A DNA stretch of 13,577 nucleotides from Candidatus Omnitrophota bacterium (GCA_003140915.1 PLLI01000118.1:2963-16539); one strand, 5' to 3'. Shown: positions 7,773 through 13,207, counted from the stretch's first letter. Notes: generated from the sequence alone by a model not told the origin. Numbers and translations: made by a program.

Positions 7773-8522
7773 ATGGAAGGCGGAAAGATTTTAAGGAATT
7801 CACAGATCATTATTTTAGGCATTTGTATTGCGGTGGCGACGATCGTTTCAAGCGTTATTTTATCAGGCGGTTTTTTGAAAGTAATGAAGTTTACGAGAGA
7901 ACAGATCAATGTCACCGGTTCAGCCACAAAGGAGATCAGGAGCGATTACATTATATGGACAGGCGAATTCACGAGACGGGAGGCAGATCTAAAGACGGCG
8001 TATAAGCTTTTAGAGGAAGATCTCGACAGAGTGAAGAAATATCTTGCCGCTAAAGGAGTGAACGAGAAAGAGATCGCCGTATCTCAGGCGGTGACAACGA
8101 CGGTCTACAAGAAGAATGAAAAGGGCAATGACACGAATGATATCCAGGGATACAGTTTAAGCCAATACGTCGAGGTCAGGTCAGGAGATGTTGATAAAAT
8201 TATCGGGGTCTCGCGGGAATCTACAGAGTTGATAGACCAGGGTATACAGTTTAACTCTTCGCTGCCGGAGTATTTTTACACCAAACTTGACGAGCTTAAG
8301 ATCGAGATGCTCGCTAAAGCTACGGCAAATGCCAAACAAAGGGCTGAAAGCATGGCCAGGGCCACAGGTAACAGGGTCGGCTTGATGCGGTCAGCCAGGA
8401 TGGGCGTATTCCAGATCACGCCTATCACCTCGACCGATGTGTCGGATTATGGCGTTAATGACACGACGTCGCTCGATAAGAAGGTCATGGCGGTAGTGAC
8501 GGTGAGCTTCGCGATAGAGTAA
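7773..8522 (+). CDS. SIMPL (DUF541) domain protein, membrane-anchored
   Basis: A 249-residue protein of the SIMPL/DUF541 (YggE-like) family. An N-terminal hydrophobic segment (11-35) is a signal anchor. The SIMPL domain begins at INVTGSATKEI and includes the typical internal pattern of paired alpha/beta units, with the conserved KATANAKQRAESMARATG stretch near 190-207. Family members are periplasmic and linked to oxidative-stress tolerance in some bacteria, but the biochemical role is unclear. The ATG at 7773 has AAGGA at 7761-7765. The gene lies behind an intrinsic terminator, so read-through of that terminator or an unseen promoter must drive it. Its stop codon abuts the first dispersed repeat. 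Confidence 0.85.
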   Translation: MEGGKILRNSQIIILGICIAVATIVSSVILSGGFLKVMKFTREQINVTGSATKEIRSDYIIWTGEFTRREADLKTAYKLLEEDLDRVKKYLAAKGVNEKEIAVSQAVTTTVYKKNEKGNDTNDIQGYSLSQYVEVRSGDVDKIIGVSRESTELIDQGIQFNSSLPEYFYTKLDELKIEMLAKATANAKQRAESMARATGNRVGLMRSARMGVFQITPITSTDVSDYGVNDTTSLDKKVMAVVTVSFAIE

Positions 8523-8582
8523 AACTATTTTAAAATAATTTGCAACAAAATAACCGTTTTTTCCGTCTTATATAGTAAGAGG
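8522..8582 (+). repeat. Dispersed ~60-bp repeat, copy 1
   Basis: This copy begins with AAACTATTTTAAAATAATTT, a near-palindrome, then GCAACAAAATAACCG, a T run and TCTTATATAGTA. Copy 3 (11152) matches it with about four substitutions over the first ~58 bases, and copy 2 (10448) shares the first 34 bases. All three are in the same orientation. This copy starts at the last base of the SIMPL stop codon. Confidence 0.85.
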
Positions 8583-8588
8583 ACAATT

Positions 8589-8615
8589 GTGCCAAGGAAA
8601 GCAGAAAAATCATAA
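8589..8615 (+). pseudogene. Possible remnant start of a Y1 (REP-associated) transposase
   Basis: Directly after repeat copy 1, GTG opens a nine-codon frame reading MPRKAEKS and then stop. Many Y1/TnpA-REP transposases begin with MPRKAR or MPRQAR, so this may be the last trace of a transposase deleted behind its first codons. The resemblance covers only five residues, so the call is tentative. Confidence 0.3.
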
Positions 8616-8620
8616 AATCC

Positions 8621-8649
8621 TTGACAATGTAAATACAATTGTATATACT
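8621..8649 (+). promoter_or_regulatory. Near-consensus promoter of the CopG antitoxin gene
   Basis: -35 TTGACA at 8621-8626, exactly 17 bp, -10 TATACT at 8644-8649. Transcription would start near 8656, leaving a very short leader that contains the AAGGAG ribosome site. Confidence 0.8.
8629..8648. promoter_or_regulatory. Probable operator for antitoxin autoregulation
   Basis: A 20-bp inverted repeat (GTAAATACAA / TTGTATATAC, one mismatch) fills most of the promoter spacer and overlaps the -10 box. CopG/ribbon-helix-helix antitoxins commonly bind such repeats and repress their own promoter, so this is a natural operator candidate. Confidence 0.6.
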
Positions 8650-8668
8650 ACATGAAAGGAGCTTTATA

Positions 8669-8920
8669 ATGAGAAGGATCAAGCTTACCAAATATGAAAA
8701 GGATATAGAAGACCGGTTGCTTCGCGGCGAATACGTGGAAGGATCAAAAGAAGAATTCGAGGAGATAGCCGCATCCTTAGCTGCCCACAGGAAAGACGCC
8801 GTATTGAATATACGGATCAATAGCTATGACCTAAATAGCCTCAAAGAAAAGGCTCAACGGTTAGGCGTCAAGTACCAGACATTCATTGCCGAGATCCTCC
8901 ACCGCATTGCCCAGGCATAG
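8669..8920 (+). CDS. CopG-family antitoxin (ribbon-helix-helix), no adjacent toxin seen
   Basis: An 83-residue protein. The N-terminal half is acidic and helical (EKDIEDRLLRGEYVEG, 9-24) and the C-terminal half carries the ribbon-helix-helix-like segment VLNIRINSYDLNSLKEKA (45-62) followed by YQTFIAEILH. This order matches the CopG_antitoxin family that partners BrnT-like toxins. In-frame codons exist further upstream, but the ATG at 8669 is chosen for its AAGGAG at 8655-8660 and because it leaves the promoter outside the gene. No toxin-like frame is visible on either side: upstream lies a mobile-element remnant, downstream a promoter and the lipase gene. It may be an orphan or act on a distant toxin. 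Confidence 0.75.
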   Translation: MRRIKLTKYEKDIEDRLLRGEYVEGSKEEFEEIAASLAAHRKDAVLNIRINSYDLNSLKEKAQRLGVKYQTFIAEILHRIAQA

Positions 8921-8943
8921 TTCAGGGTATCAAATTTTCCTCA

Positions 8944-8971
8944 TTGCCCATTGGCATGATTATGTTATAAT
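8944..8971 (+). promoter_or_regulatory. Promoter of the lipase lipoprotein gene (TTGCCC-N16-TATAAT)
   Basis: -35 TTGCCC (8944-8949), a 16-bp spacer, -10 TATAAT (8966-8971) preceded by TGT (extended -10). A short inverted repeat TGCC-N4-GGCA (8945-8956) lies at the -35 box, reminiscent of the one in the promoter at 3061. Confidence 0.65.
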
Positions 8972-8993
8972 AATATGTACGTGAGGCGGGGAT

Positions 8994-9026
8994 ATGCGGA
9001 ATAGGTATAAAGTCGGGAGAACGTAA
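8994..9026 (+). CDS. Possible 10-codon leader peptide
   Basis: ATG at 8994 opens MRNRYKVGRT and then TAA, within the short leader between the promoter and an intrinsic terminator. GAGG at 8983-8986 gives a usable ribosome site. Three of the ten residues are Arg. Such a position fits a transcription-attenuation leader, but a chance frame of this size is common. Confidence 0.25.
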   Translation: MRNRYKVGRT

Positions 9027-9031
9027 CATAA

Positions 9032-9060
9032 GCCGTGGGCATTAGCCCCGGCATTTTTTA
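9032..9060 (+). terminator. Intrinsic terminator / attenuator in the lipase leader
   Basis: GCCGTGGGC (9032-9040) pairs with GCCCCGGC (9045-9052) over eight base pairs with one bulged T and an ATTA loop, and is followed by ATTTTTTAT. It lies only 16 bases before the lipase ATG and downstream of that gene's promoter, so it would act as an attenuator. CGGGG at 8987-8991 could pair with the CCCCG of the 3' arm as an alternative fold. Confidence 0.65.
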
Positions 9061-9075
9061 TGGAGAAAAGATATC

Positions 9076-10413
9076 ATGTTTAAAAAATTATATTTGGCCT
9101 TGGTGATTGCCGTTTTCTTCACGGCGTCTATTTCAGGATGTTCTTCCGTGCCCAGGATAACCTATGACACGATAAAGAAGATATACGCCGATGAAAAACC
9201 GAAACCGAAAGATCACCCGGTCATATTCATACCGGGCATTTTTGGCACAGTTCTCCAGGATGGCGACAACGGCAAGGTCATATGGGGGAAAGTTTCGCAG
9301 GGGTTGATAGAGGAGCTCGCCCTGCCTATTGACCGCGTGACGATGTCGGAGAACAAGGACCAGGTAGTGCCTGTAAAGCCGGTCGGCAAATTTTCATGGG
9401 TATGCGGCCTGGTTGAAAAGAATGTTTATAACCAGGCCAGGTATGTCGCGGTGGACGTGGCCGGATACACCATGGACAAGAACGTCTTCTCTCTCTCATA
9501 TGACTGGAGGCGCGATTTAGTTGAAGGAACCAAGCACCTTGGTGAACTCATAGATGAGATCAAGCACAAAATGGGGAAGCCGGACCAAAAGGTCGATATC
9601 GTATGTCATTCCGCGGGAGGGCTTATTGCACGGTATTACGCGAAATACGGCACCGAAGACGTGCTCGATCGCGACCCTATTCCGCCGCCTACTTATGCCG
9701 GCGCCAAAAATATCAACAAGATAATAATGCTGGGTACGCCTAGTTACGGCACTATCGAGTCGTTTAAGGATATCGATAACGGGCTGGTTATCCCGTGCGT
9801 AGGCGTTGTTACGAAAAATGCGGTATTCAGCATGCCGTCGGCATACGAGCTTATGCCGTTTGATGGCCGGCAAGTATTCATAAATGCAAAAGGTGAGGAT
9901 CTTGACGTCGATCTTTACGACCCGTCCAATTGGGAAAAATACGGCTGGTCCGTCTTCGCTTCCGGGAATAATGATCCGGACCCGAAAGAACTCGATAAAG
10001 AGCGCAGATTCCTTGCGGCTGCATTGAAGAGGGCATCCGCATTCCAGAAAGCTTTATGGAACGGCGACCACTCCGAAGAAGGGAAGCGGGTCACTTACAT
10101 ATTGCTCGGCTCGGACTCAGAACCCACTTTGCGCCGGGTCTTGTTGAGGCAAACGCAGTCAGGGTGGAGGACGCAGTTCGATCCCCATGACGATACCTTG
10201 GCTCCCAAATCCTTCGGTTTCGGCGATGGGACCGTTACGCGCAGGAGCCTGCTGGGCACCCATGTGGATAGAGACATAGAGGTGGAATTACCGTCCGCAT
10301 ACGAAATATTCTTCGCCCAAAGCCATATAGACCTGACAGAAGATCCGACATTTCTCGATAACGTTCTGCATTCTCTGTTAGATAAAGAGAATGATTGGCA
10401 GAAGGTGGACTGA
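9076..10413 (+). CDS. LCAT-like lipase/acyltransferase lipoprotein
   Basis: A 445-residue alpha/beta hydrolase resembling the lecithin:cholesterol acyltransferase (LCAT) family. The N-terminus is a lipoprotein signal with lipobox ISGC (Cys22), so the enzyme should be lipid-anchored in the envelope. VIFIPGIFGTVLQD (49-62) gives the oxyanion-side block, YDWRRD (142-147) is a typical LCAT motif, and the nucleophile elbow is CHSAGG (Ser179). Likely partners are Asp384 in GDGTV and His417 in SHIDL, completing a Ser-Asp-His triad. It would act on ester bonds of lipids, but the substrate is not known. GGAG at 9062 is the ribosome site. Expression is probably controlled by the leader terminator just upstream. 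Repeat copy 2 lies 34 bp behind the stop. Confidence 0.85.
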   Translation: MFKKLYLALVIAVFFTASISGCSSVPRITYDTIKKIYADEKPKPKDHPVIFIPGIFGTVLQDGDNGKVIWGKVSQGLIEELALPIDRVTMSENKDQVVPVKPVGKFSWVCGLVEKNVYNQARYVAVDVAGYTMDKNVFSLSYDWRRDLVEGTKHLGELIDEIKHKMGKPDQKVDIVCHSAGGLIARYYAKYGTEDVLDRDPIPPPTYAGAKNINKIIMLGTPSYGTIESFKDIDNGLVIPCVGVVTKNAVFSMPSAYELMPFDGRQVFINAKGEDLDVDLYDPSNWEKYGWSVFASGNNDPDPKELDKERRFLAAALKRASAFQKALWNGDHSEEGKRVTYILLGSDSEPTLRRVLLRQTQSGWRTQFDPHDDTLAPKSFGFGDGTVTRRSLLGTHVDRDIEVELPSAYEIFFAQSHIDLTEDPTFLDNVLHSLLDKENDWQKVD

Positions 10414-10447
10414 AATCCAATTTTTACCCTCGTACCATCCTCTAAAC

Positions 10448-10481
10448 AAACTATTTTAAAATAATTTGCAACAAAATGACC
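10448..10481 (+). repeat. Dispersed repeat, copy 2 (truncated to ~34 bp)
   Basis: Shares AAACTATTTTAAAATAATTT plus GCAACAAAATGACC with copies 1 and 3, then diverges abruptly into the ORF6N remnant. It has the same orientation as the others and starts 34 bp after the lipase stop codon. Confidence 0.85.
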
Positions 10482-10484
10482 AAT

Positions 10485-10511
10485 GAACTGGTGCACATTT
10501 GTCACCGGTTC
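10485..10511. repeat. Degenerate palindrome next to repeat copy 2
   Basis: GAACTGGTG and CACCGGTTC (one mismatch) flank a central CACATTTGT-like core. It looks like a decayed member of the palindrome family listed at 10524 and 11285-11770. Confidence 0.45.
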
Positions 10512-10846
10512 TTTGCGTTATTGAGGTGGTCACAAATTGTGACCACCTAAAAAAGCTTAAATTTTCACCGTATTTACCATGTACTTTTACGCAACAAGGC
10601 GTTGCTATGCTATCCAGCGTTCTCAATAGCGAACGAGCCATTCAGGTTAACATTGCTATTATGCGCGCCTTCGTGAGGCTAAAAACTATATTATCTACCC
10701 ACAAAGAACTTGCCCATAAGCTGAACGAGCTCGAGCGGAAGATTGAAAAACATGATGCGGATATTGGCACTATCTTCGAAGCGATCCGCCAGCTCATGGT
10801 GCCGCCACCCGAGAAGCCAAGGCGCCGGATCGGCTTCCATCCGTGA
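10499..10846 (+). pseudogene. C-terminal half of an ORF6N-domain protein (N-terminal DNA-binding half missing)
   Basis: The recognisable part starts at [20 protein letters not shown], followed by [15 protein letters not shown], a helical coiled-coil region ([19 protein letters not shown]) and the family's usual ending [17 protein letters not shown]. This is the standard C-terminus of ORF6N/KilA-N-like proteins. The conserved N-terminal ORF6N domain is absent. The preceding bases still encode the family's RSQ-like linker (LRWSQIVTT, from 10521), but in a frame one base off, so a single-base deletion near 10545-10555 separates linker and C-terminus. The frame could start only at a TTG (10499) without a ribosome site. 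A dead fragment is the best reading. The other half lies at 11218-11511 on the opposite strand. Confidence 0.75.
10524..10548. repeat. Perfect 25-bp palindrome inside the ORF6N remnant
   Basis: Twelve-base arms around a single central A: AGGTGGTCACAA / TTGTGACCACCT. It encodes the SQIVT part of the ORF6N linker on either strand and belongs to the family found at 11285-11770. Confidence 0.9.
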
Positions 10847-10855
10847 AAATCTCGA

Positions 10856-10884
10856 TTGCCTCGTATCGTAAGCCGAGTTATAAT
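10856..10884 (+). promoter_or_regulatory. Promoter candidate TTGCCT-N17-TATAAT
   Basis: -35 TTGCCT (10856-10861), 17 bp, -10 TATAAT (10879-10884). The boxes and spacing are identical to the promoter at 3061. Transcription would start almost at the ATG at 10892, implying a leaderless message. Confidence 0.5.
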
Positions 10885-10891
10885 GCGTAGC

Positions 10892-11125
10892 ATGGAAAGA
10901 GACCTCGGCGAGCAGCCGATAGTGAAGATAATGGCTCTCCACAAGCTGAAAGCCCACGACCTTGTCGCGGGTTCTACAGAGCAGATCACGCATAAGATGG
11001 TCGGCCGGGCCGTGAAAGGCAGGCGGCTGACGCCAAATGTACAACTGAAGATCCTCAAGGCTTTGAATAAAGTCACCGGGAAACGGTACGTATTGAAGGA
11101 CCTCTTCAGCTATAATCTAGACTAA
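10892..11125 (+). CDS. Small HTH-like conserved protein of unknown function
   Basis: A 77-residue basic protein, MERDLGEQPIVK and onwards. The segment HKLKAHDLVAGSTEQITHKMVGRAVKGRRL (about 17-46) has the helix-turn-helix look of a Cro/CI-type domain, followed by a helix (LKILKALNKVTGK) and an aromatic end. I recall similar short hypothetical proteins in diverse bacteria, without known function. The frame is open from a TTG at 10856 and has another ATG at 10883. The ATG at 10892 is chosen because the earlier candidates lie within the putative promoter; no start has a clear Shine-Dalgarno sequence. It sits between the two ORF6N halves and is followed by repeat copy 3. Confidence 0.65.
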   Translation: MERDLGEQPIVKIMALHKLKAHDLVAGSTEQITHKMVGRAVKGRRLTPNVQLKILKALNKVTGKRYVLKDLFSYNLD

Positions 11126-11151
11126 ATTCTATCCTACCCCAGCCTCCGATC

Positions 11152-11213
11152 AAACTATTTTAAAATAGTTTGCAACAAAATGACCGTTTTTACCATCTTA
11201 TATAGTAGAGGGG
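11152..11213 (+). repeat. Dispersed ~60-bp repeat, copy 3
   Basis: The fullest copy. It starts with the perfect 20-bp palindrome AAACTATTTTAAAATAGTTT (11152-11171), then GCAACAAAATGACCG, a T run, ACCATC and TTATATAGTAGAGGGG. It begins 26 bp after the HTH-like gene's stop and ends 4 bp before the stop codon of the minus-strand ORF6N fragment, suggesting that it took part in truncating that gene. Confidence 0.88.
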
Positions 11214-11217
11214 TACT

Positions 11218-11511
11218 TTATGCATTGAACTGCCAATTTGGCAGCTCAAACTGAGAAATTGGTGCTAAATTTACACCAACTGGGTTTAAGGTCGCAAATT
11301 GCGACCTTAAAGATTTGGCTTCTTCCGCAGTCAATTGGAACAGGAAATCCGACGGAAACCGTTCGCGGTTGCGTTTGACTGCTTCGTTAAAACGGAACGT
11401 TGGAACGCCAAAAATCCGAGCCAAATCAAAGTCGAGAATAACTTTCTGTCCGCGAATTGTGCGGATCAAAGAGCCGATGTCGTCCACGCGCGATAACGTT
11501 TGGTTGCTCAT
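11218..11511 (-). CDS. ORF6N-domain DNA-binding protein, C-terminally truncated
   Basis: A 97-residue product carrying the ORF6N domain: IRTIRGQKVILDFDLARIFGV (17-37), FNEAVKRNRERFPSDFLFQLT (41-61) and the linker LRSQFAT (68-74). ORF6N is a phage- and mobile-element-associated DNA-binding domain related to KilA-N. The family normally continues with YLPYAFTEQGVAML and a long helical C-terminus. Here the frame instead runs into NPVGVNLAPISQFELPNWQFNA and stops 4 bp from repeat copy 3. The ATG at 11511 with GGAA-type upstream bases is preferred over a TTG at 11538. The DNA-binding half looks intact, so it might still be functional. The missing C-terminal half matches the fragment at 10499-10846. 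Confidence 0.8.
   Translation of the reverse strand: MSNQTLSRVDDIGSLIRTIRGQKVILDFDLARIFGVPTFRFNEAVKRNRERFPSDFLFQLTAEEAKSLRSQFATLNPVGVNLAPISQFELPNWQFNA
11221..11244. repeat. Diverged palindrome near the 3' end of the ORF6N fragment
   Basis: GAACTGCCAA and TTGGCAGCTC (one mismatch) surround a central T. The architecture (about ten-base arms, AATTT core) matches the family at 11285-11770, but the arm sequence differs. Confidence 0.5.
11285..11311. repeat. Perfect 27-bp palindrome in ORF6N linker codons
   Basis: Thirteen-base arms (TTTAAGGTCGCAA / TTGCGACCTTAAA) around one central A. On the minus strand it encodes LRSQFATL of the ORF6N protein. Confidence 0.95.
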
Positions 11512-11525
11512 AGCGTTCCATTCCC

Positions 11526-11770
11526 GATGCGGTCGCAATTTGCGACCGCATCACGTCTTGAAATCGCAAATTGCGATATCAAACGACGGTCCAATTTGTT
11601 CAAGATCACAAGTTGTGACCTTGAAACGCTTGCCAATCAACTTGAAGTCGCAATTTGCGAACTCAAGTTTTCAAATTCTCTGCGCCAAAGCCTGTCGTTG
11701 GTGATTCGGTGATCCGGTCACAATTTGTGACCGGATGGCTGCCCGAATCAAGGTCGCATTTTGCGACCTT
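11526..11770. repeat. Cluster of six palindromes related to the ORF6N linker
   Basis: Six units of 21-31 bp lie at 11526-11552 (perfect, 13-bp arms), 11558-11582 (one mismatch), 11599-11625 (one mismatch), 11639-11669 (15-bp arms, one mismatch), 11712-11736 (perfect) and 11750-11770 (one inner mismatch). All have the core TCRCAA-N-TTGYGA. Three neighbouring centres are exactly 42 bp apart (11570, 11612, 11654), and their spacers share short words such as AAACG and CCAAT, suggesting old tandem duplication. On the minus strand each unit can be read as variants of [L/I/S]-[R/S/I]-S-Q-[I/F/L/N]-[A/V]-[T/I]. The array lies just upstream of the minus-strand ORF6N gene and holds no gene of its own. 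The rest of this gap (11771-11886) is GC-rich and shows nothing convincing. Confidence 0.9.
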
Positions 11771-11886
11771 AAACAACGGAGAAGATCTCGTTCCCGACAA
11801 GGCTGGAGGTTTTAATGAAATCGAGCGGCGGCAAAGATTCCGCTCCCCACACGGCGGGGCGGCGGGCGGTGGCGGGGGATTACTTT

Positions 11887-12423
11887 TTAAGCACGCAATT
11901 GCTGCTGAACAAATGCGTGGGCGAAAGACTCTTTCGCTTTGTAGTCGGTGATGCGTTCACGATCAATGTGATGGGCCACCTCGTGAACCAGAACGTCGTC
12001 CAAGTAGAACCTGCGCAAGTCGTCAAGGGTGTAGCCGGAGCGGAGACTGAATGGATGAGCACAAAGGAAAACACAGGAATTCCAATACATGCCGTAACAC
12101 CCCAGGTTGCTGGACCATGATTTTTCCTGTTTGCGGGTTCCGGCCAGCAGGAAGACCGCCCGCAATCCCTGGCGTGAAGCGGCCGGCATGCGTTCAAGGT
12201 AAACTTTTACCTCGGCACGTCGGCAGGCGTGGATGAAATCGGCAACCTGTGGTCGCAACACGATGACGTGAGGAAACGCGGGAACAAGGGAAATACGTCC
12301 ATCAAAACGCTTGAGCGCAGCACGCGCCTCCGCAAAGAACGGGTCGTAGGCCGTCCAGTTGGTAAACTTGGACCCGCTGTAGGCGTTGCTCCGCGGCCCG
12401 GATGATTGGAAATGGGCGCTCAT
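11887..12423 (-). CDS. Putative zinc metallopeptidase-like protein (HExxH)
   Basis: A 178-residue protein with no signal peptide. The C-terminal part contains VLVHEVAHHID (145-154), an HExxH zinc site (His147, Glu148, His151), followed by Glu165 in a KESFAHAF helix that could be the third ligand, as in gluzincin-like enzymes. The N-terminal two thirds (Trp/Tyr-rich start, then VIVLRPQVADFIHACRR and the YGMYWNSCVFLCAHP region) match nothing I can name. A real peptidase activity is inference. The ATG at 12423 has no good ribosome site. It lies 53 bp behind the 186-residue gene on the same strand, and the two may form an operon. Confidence 0.65.
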   Translation of the reverse strand: MSAHFQSSGPRSNAYSGSKFTNWTAYDPFFAEARAALKRFDGRISLVPAFPHVIVLRPQVADFIHACRRAEVKVYLERMPAASRQGLRAVFLLAGTRKQEKSWSSNLGCYGMYWNSCVFLCAHPFSLRSGYTLDDLRRFYLDDVLVHEVAHHIDRERITDYKAKESFAHAFVQQQLRA

Positions 12424-12476
12424 TCTGTGTTAAAAATCAACAAACTCCCATTCATCCTTTCAGGCAAGGCCAATTG

Positions 12477-13037
12477 CTAGGCTGGATCGCGCTGAATTTG
12501 TGCCCCCACGCGCGTTGCCCAGTGCATCATGATTCTGGCTTTCTTGAACGGAACCTCGACTGATAATGGAAAGACCGGTTTCTGTCTTAGAATTGTCATG
12601 CCGAGAAATTGATCTACAAACTTTTGTCCTGATTCGGTTTCCGGAACTTCGACAACCTTAACTTTCACAGGTTTGAATTCAGGGCTCTGCAGAATTTGTC
12701 CGAAGAGGGCTTGAATATAGCCTATTTCGCTTTGCCCCAGTACTTCGCTGCGGACAAAAACGCCGATTGAATCGCACGAGATCAATTCGAATTGCCCATA
12801 AACTGCGTCTTCTTCACTGAGGTCAAAATTGATCGTGACCGGCGTAGGCCGATCTGCGAACTCAGCGGCCTTTGATTCACTACATTCGTTGATGCGGCTG
12901 ATAGCCCGGATCAATCGCTGACGATCCAGCCCTTTCTTGACCAGCACCAAAGCAAACTCTGCGGCTCTGGACGGAGCTAGTTTCGGCTCGTTTGCCTTTT
13001 GCAGGATGGCTTTCGTTTCTGTATCCAGCCAGTTCAT
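12477..13037 (-). CDS. Conserved-looking hypothetical protein, 186 aa
   Basis: No family recognised. The N-terminal half (1-60) is helical and contains KLAPSRAAEFALVLVKKG followed by an Ala/Glu-rich segment with paired Cys and Ser residues. The centre reads TPVTINFDLSEEDAVYGQFELISCDSIGVFVRSEV (about 65-99), which looks like alternating beta strands. The C-terminal part is mixed, with KVVEVPETESGQKFVDQFLG. There is no signal peptide or membrane segment. It sits between the truncated SRPBCC-like start (11 bp upstream) and the HExxH gene (53 bp downstream), all on the minus strand. Coding is supported by length, normal amino-acid composition and operon-like spacing. Confidence 0.6.
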   Translation of the reverse strand: MNWLDTETKAILQKANEPKLAPSRAAEFALVLVKKGLDRQRLIRAISRINECSESKAAEFADRPTPVTINFDLSEEDAVYGQFELISCDSIGVFVRSEVLGQSEIGYIQALFGQILQSPEFKPVKVKVVEVPETESGQKFVDQFLGMTILRQKPVFPLSVEVPFKKARIMMHWATRVGAQIQRDPA

Positions 13038-13048
13038 CGACTGCGAAT

Positions 13049-13144
13049 TTAGATCATTTCTTCCTCGGTGGTGATGGCGCGATAAATCTTTTCCGCCGGC
13101 GCAGCAAAACCGATGCGATGGATGAGGTCGGTGGGCATAATCAT
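13049..13144 (-). pseudogene. N-terminal stub of an SRPBCC/AHSA1-like protein
   Basis: Thirty-one codons: MPTDLIHRIGFAAPAEKIYRAITTEEEMI preceded by MI. The pattern DLIHRIGxxAPAEKxYxAITTEE is the typical first strand and helix of SRPBCC (START-like, AHSA1) proteins, which normally run to about 140-160 residues. The stop falls right after the first helix and the next gene begins 11 bp later, so the rest has been deleted. An AAGGAAAC ribosome site precedes the ATG at 13144, so the stub may still be translated. Confidence 0.6.
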
Positions 13145-13180
13145 TTTTTGTTTCCTTAACAATGTCATGCTGATGGTGTC

Positions 13181-13207
13181 ATTATATCTTAATAACATTT
13201 GAGACAA
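13181..13207 (-). promoter_or_regulatory. Minus-strand promoter candidate (TTGTCT-N15-TATAAT)
   Basis: On the minus strand the -10 box TATAAT occupies 13186-13181 and a TTGTCT -35 lies at 13207-13202 (15-bp spacer, short). It would drive the SRPBCC stub and the two genes beyond. The -10 box overlaps the stop codon of the upstream gene. Confidence 0.35.

Noticed and set aside
8522..8541. The repeat's AAACTATTTTAAAATAATTT as an intrinsic terminator
   Set aside because: The stem is AT-only and is not directly followed by a T run, so it would be too weak; its sharing between three loci fits a mobile-element end better.
11285..11770. CRISPR array
   Set aside because: The units are palindromes of varying length with uneven spacing and diverged sequence, without identical direct repeats, unique spacers of constant size or cas genes.
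11815..12120. Plus-strand frame of 101 codons with a strong GGAGG upstream of its ATG
   Set aside because: Most of it lies antisense to the HExxH gene and its product shows no domain or sensible composition; only the ribosome-site-like bases support it. It may be a truncated gene start, but not enough to call.
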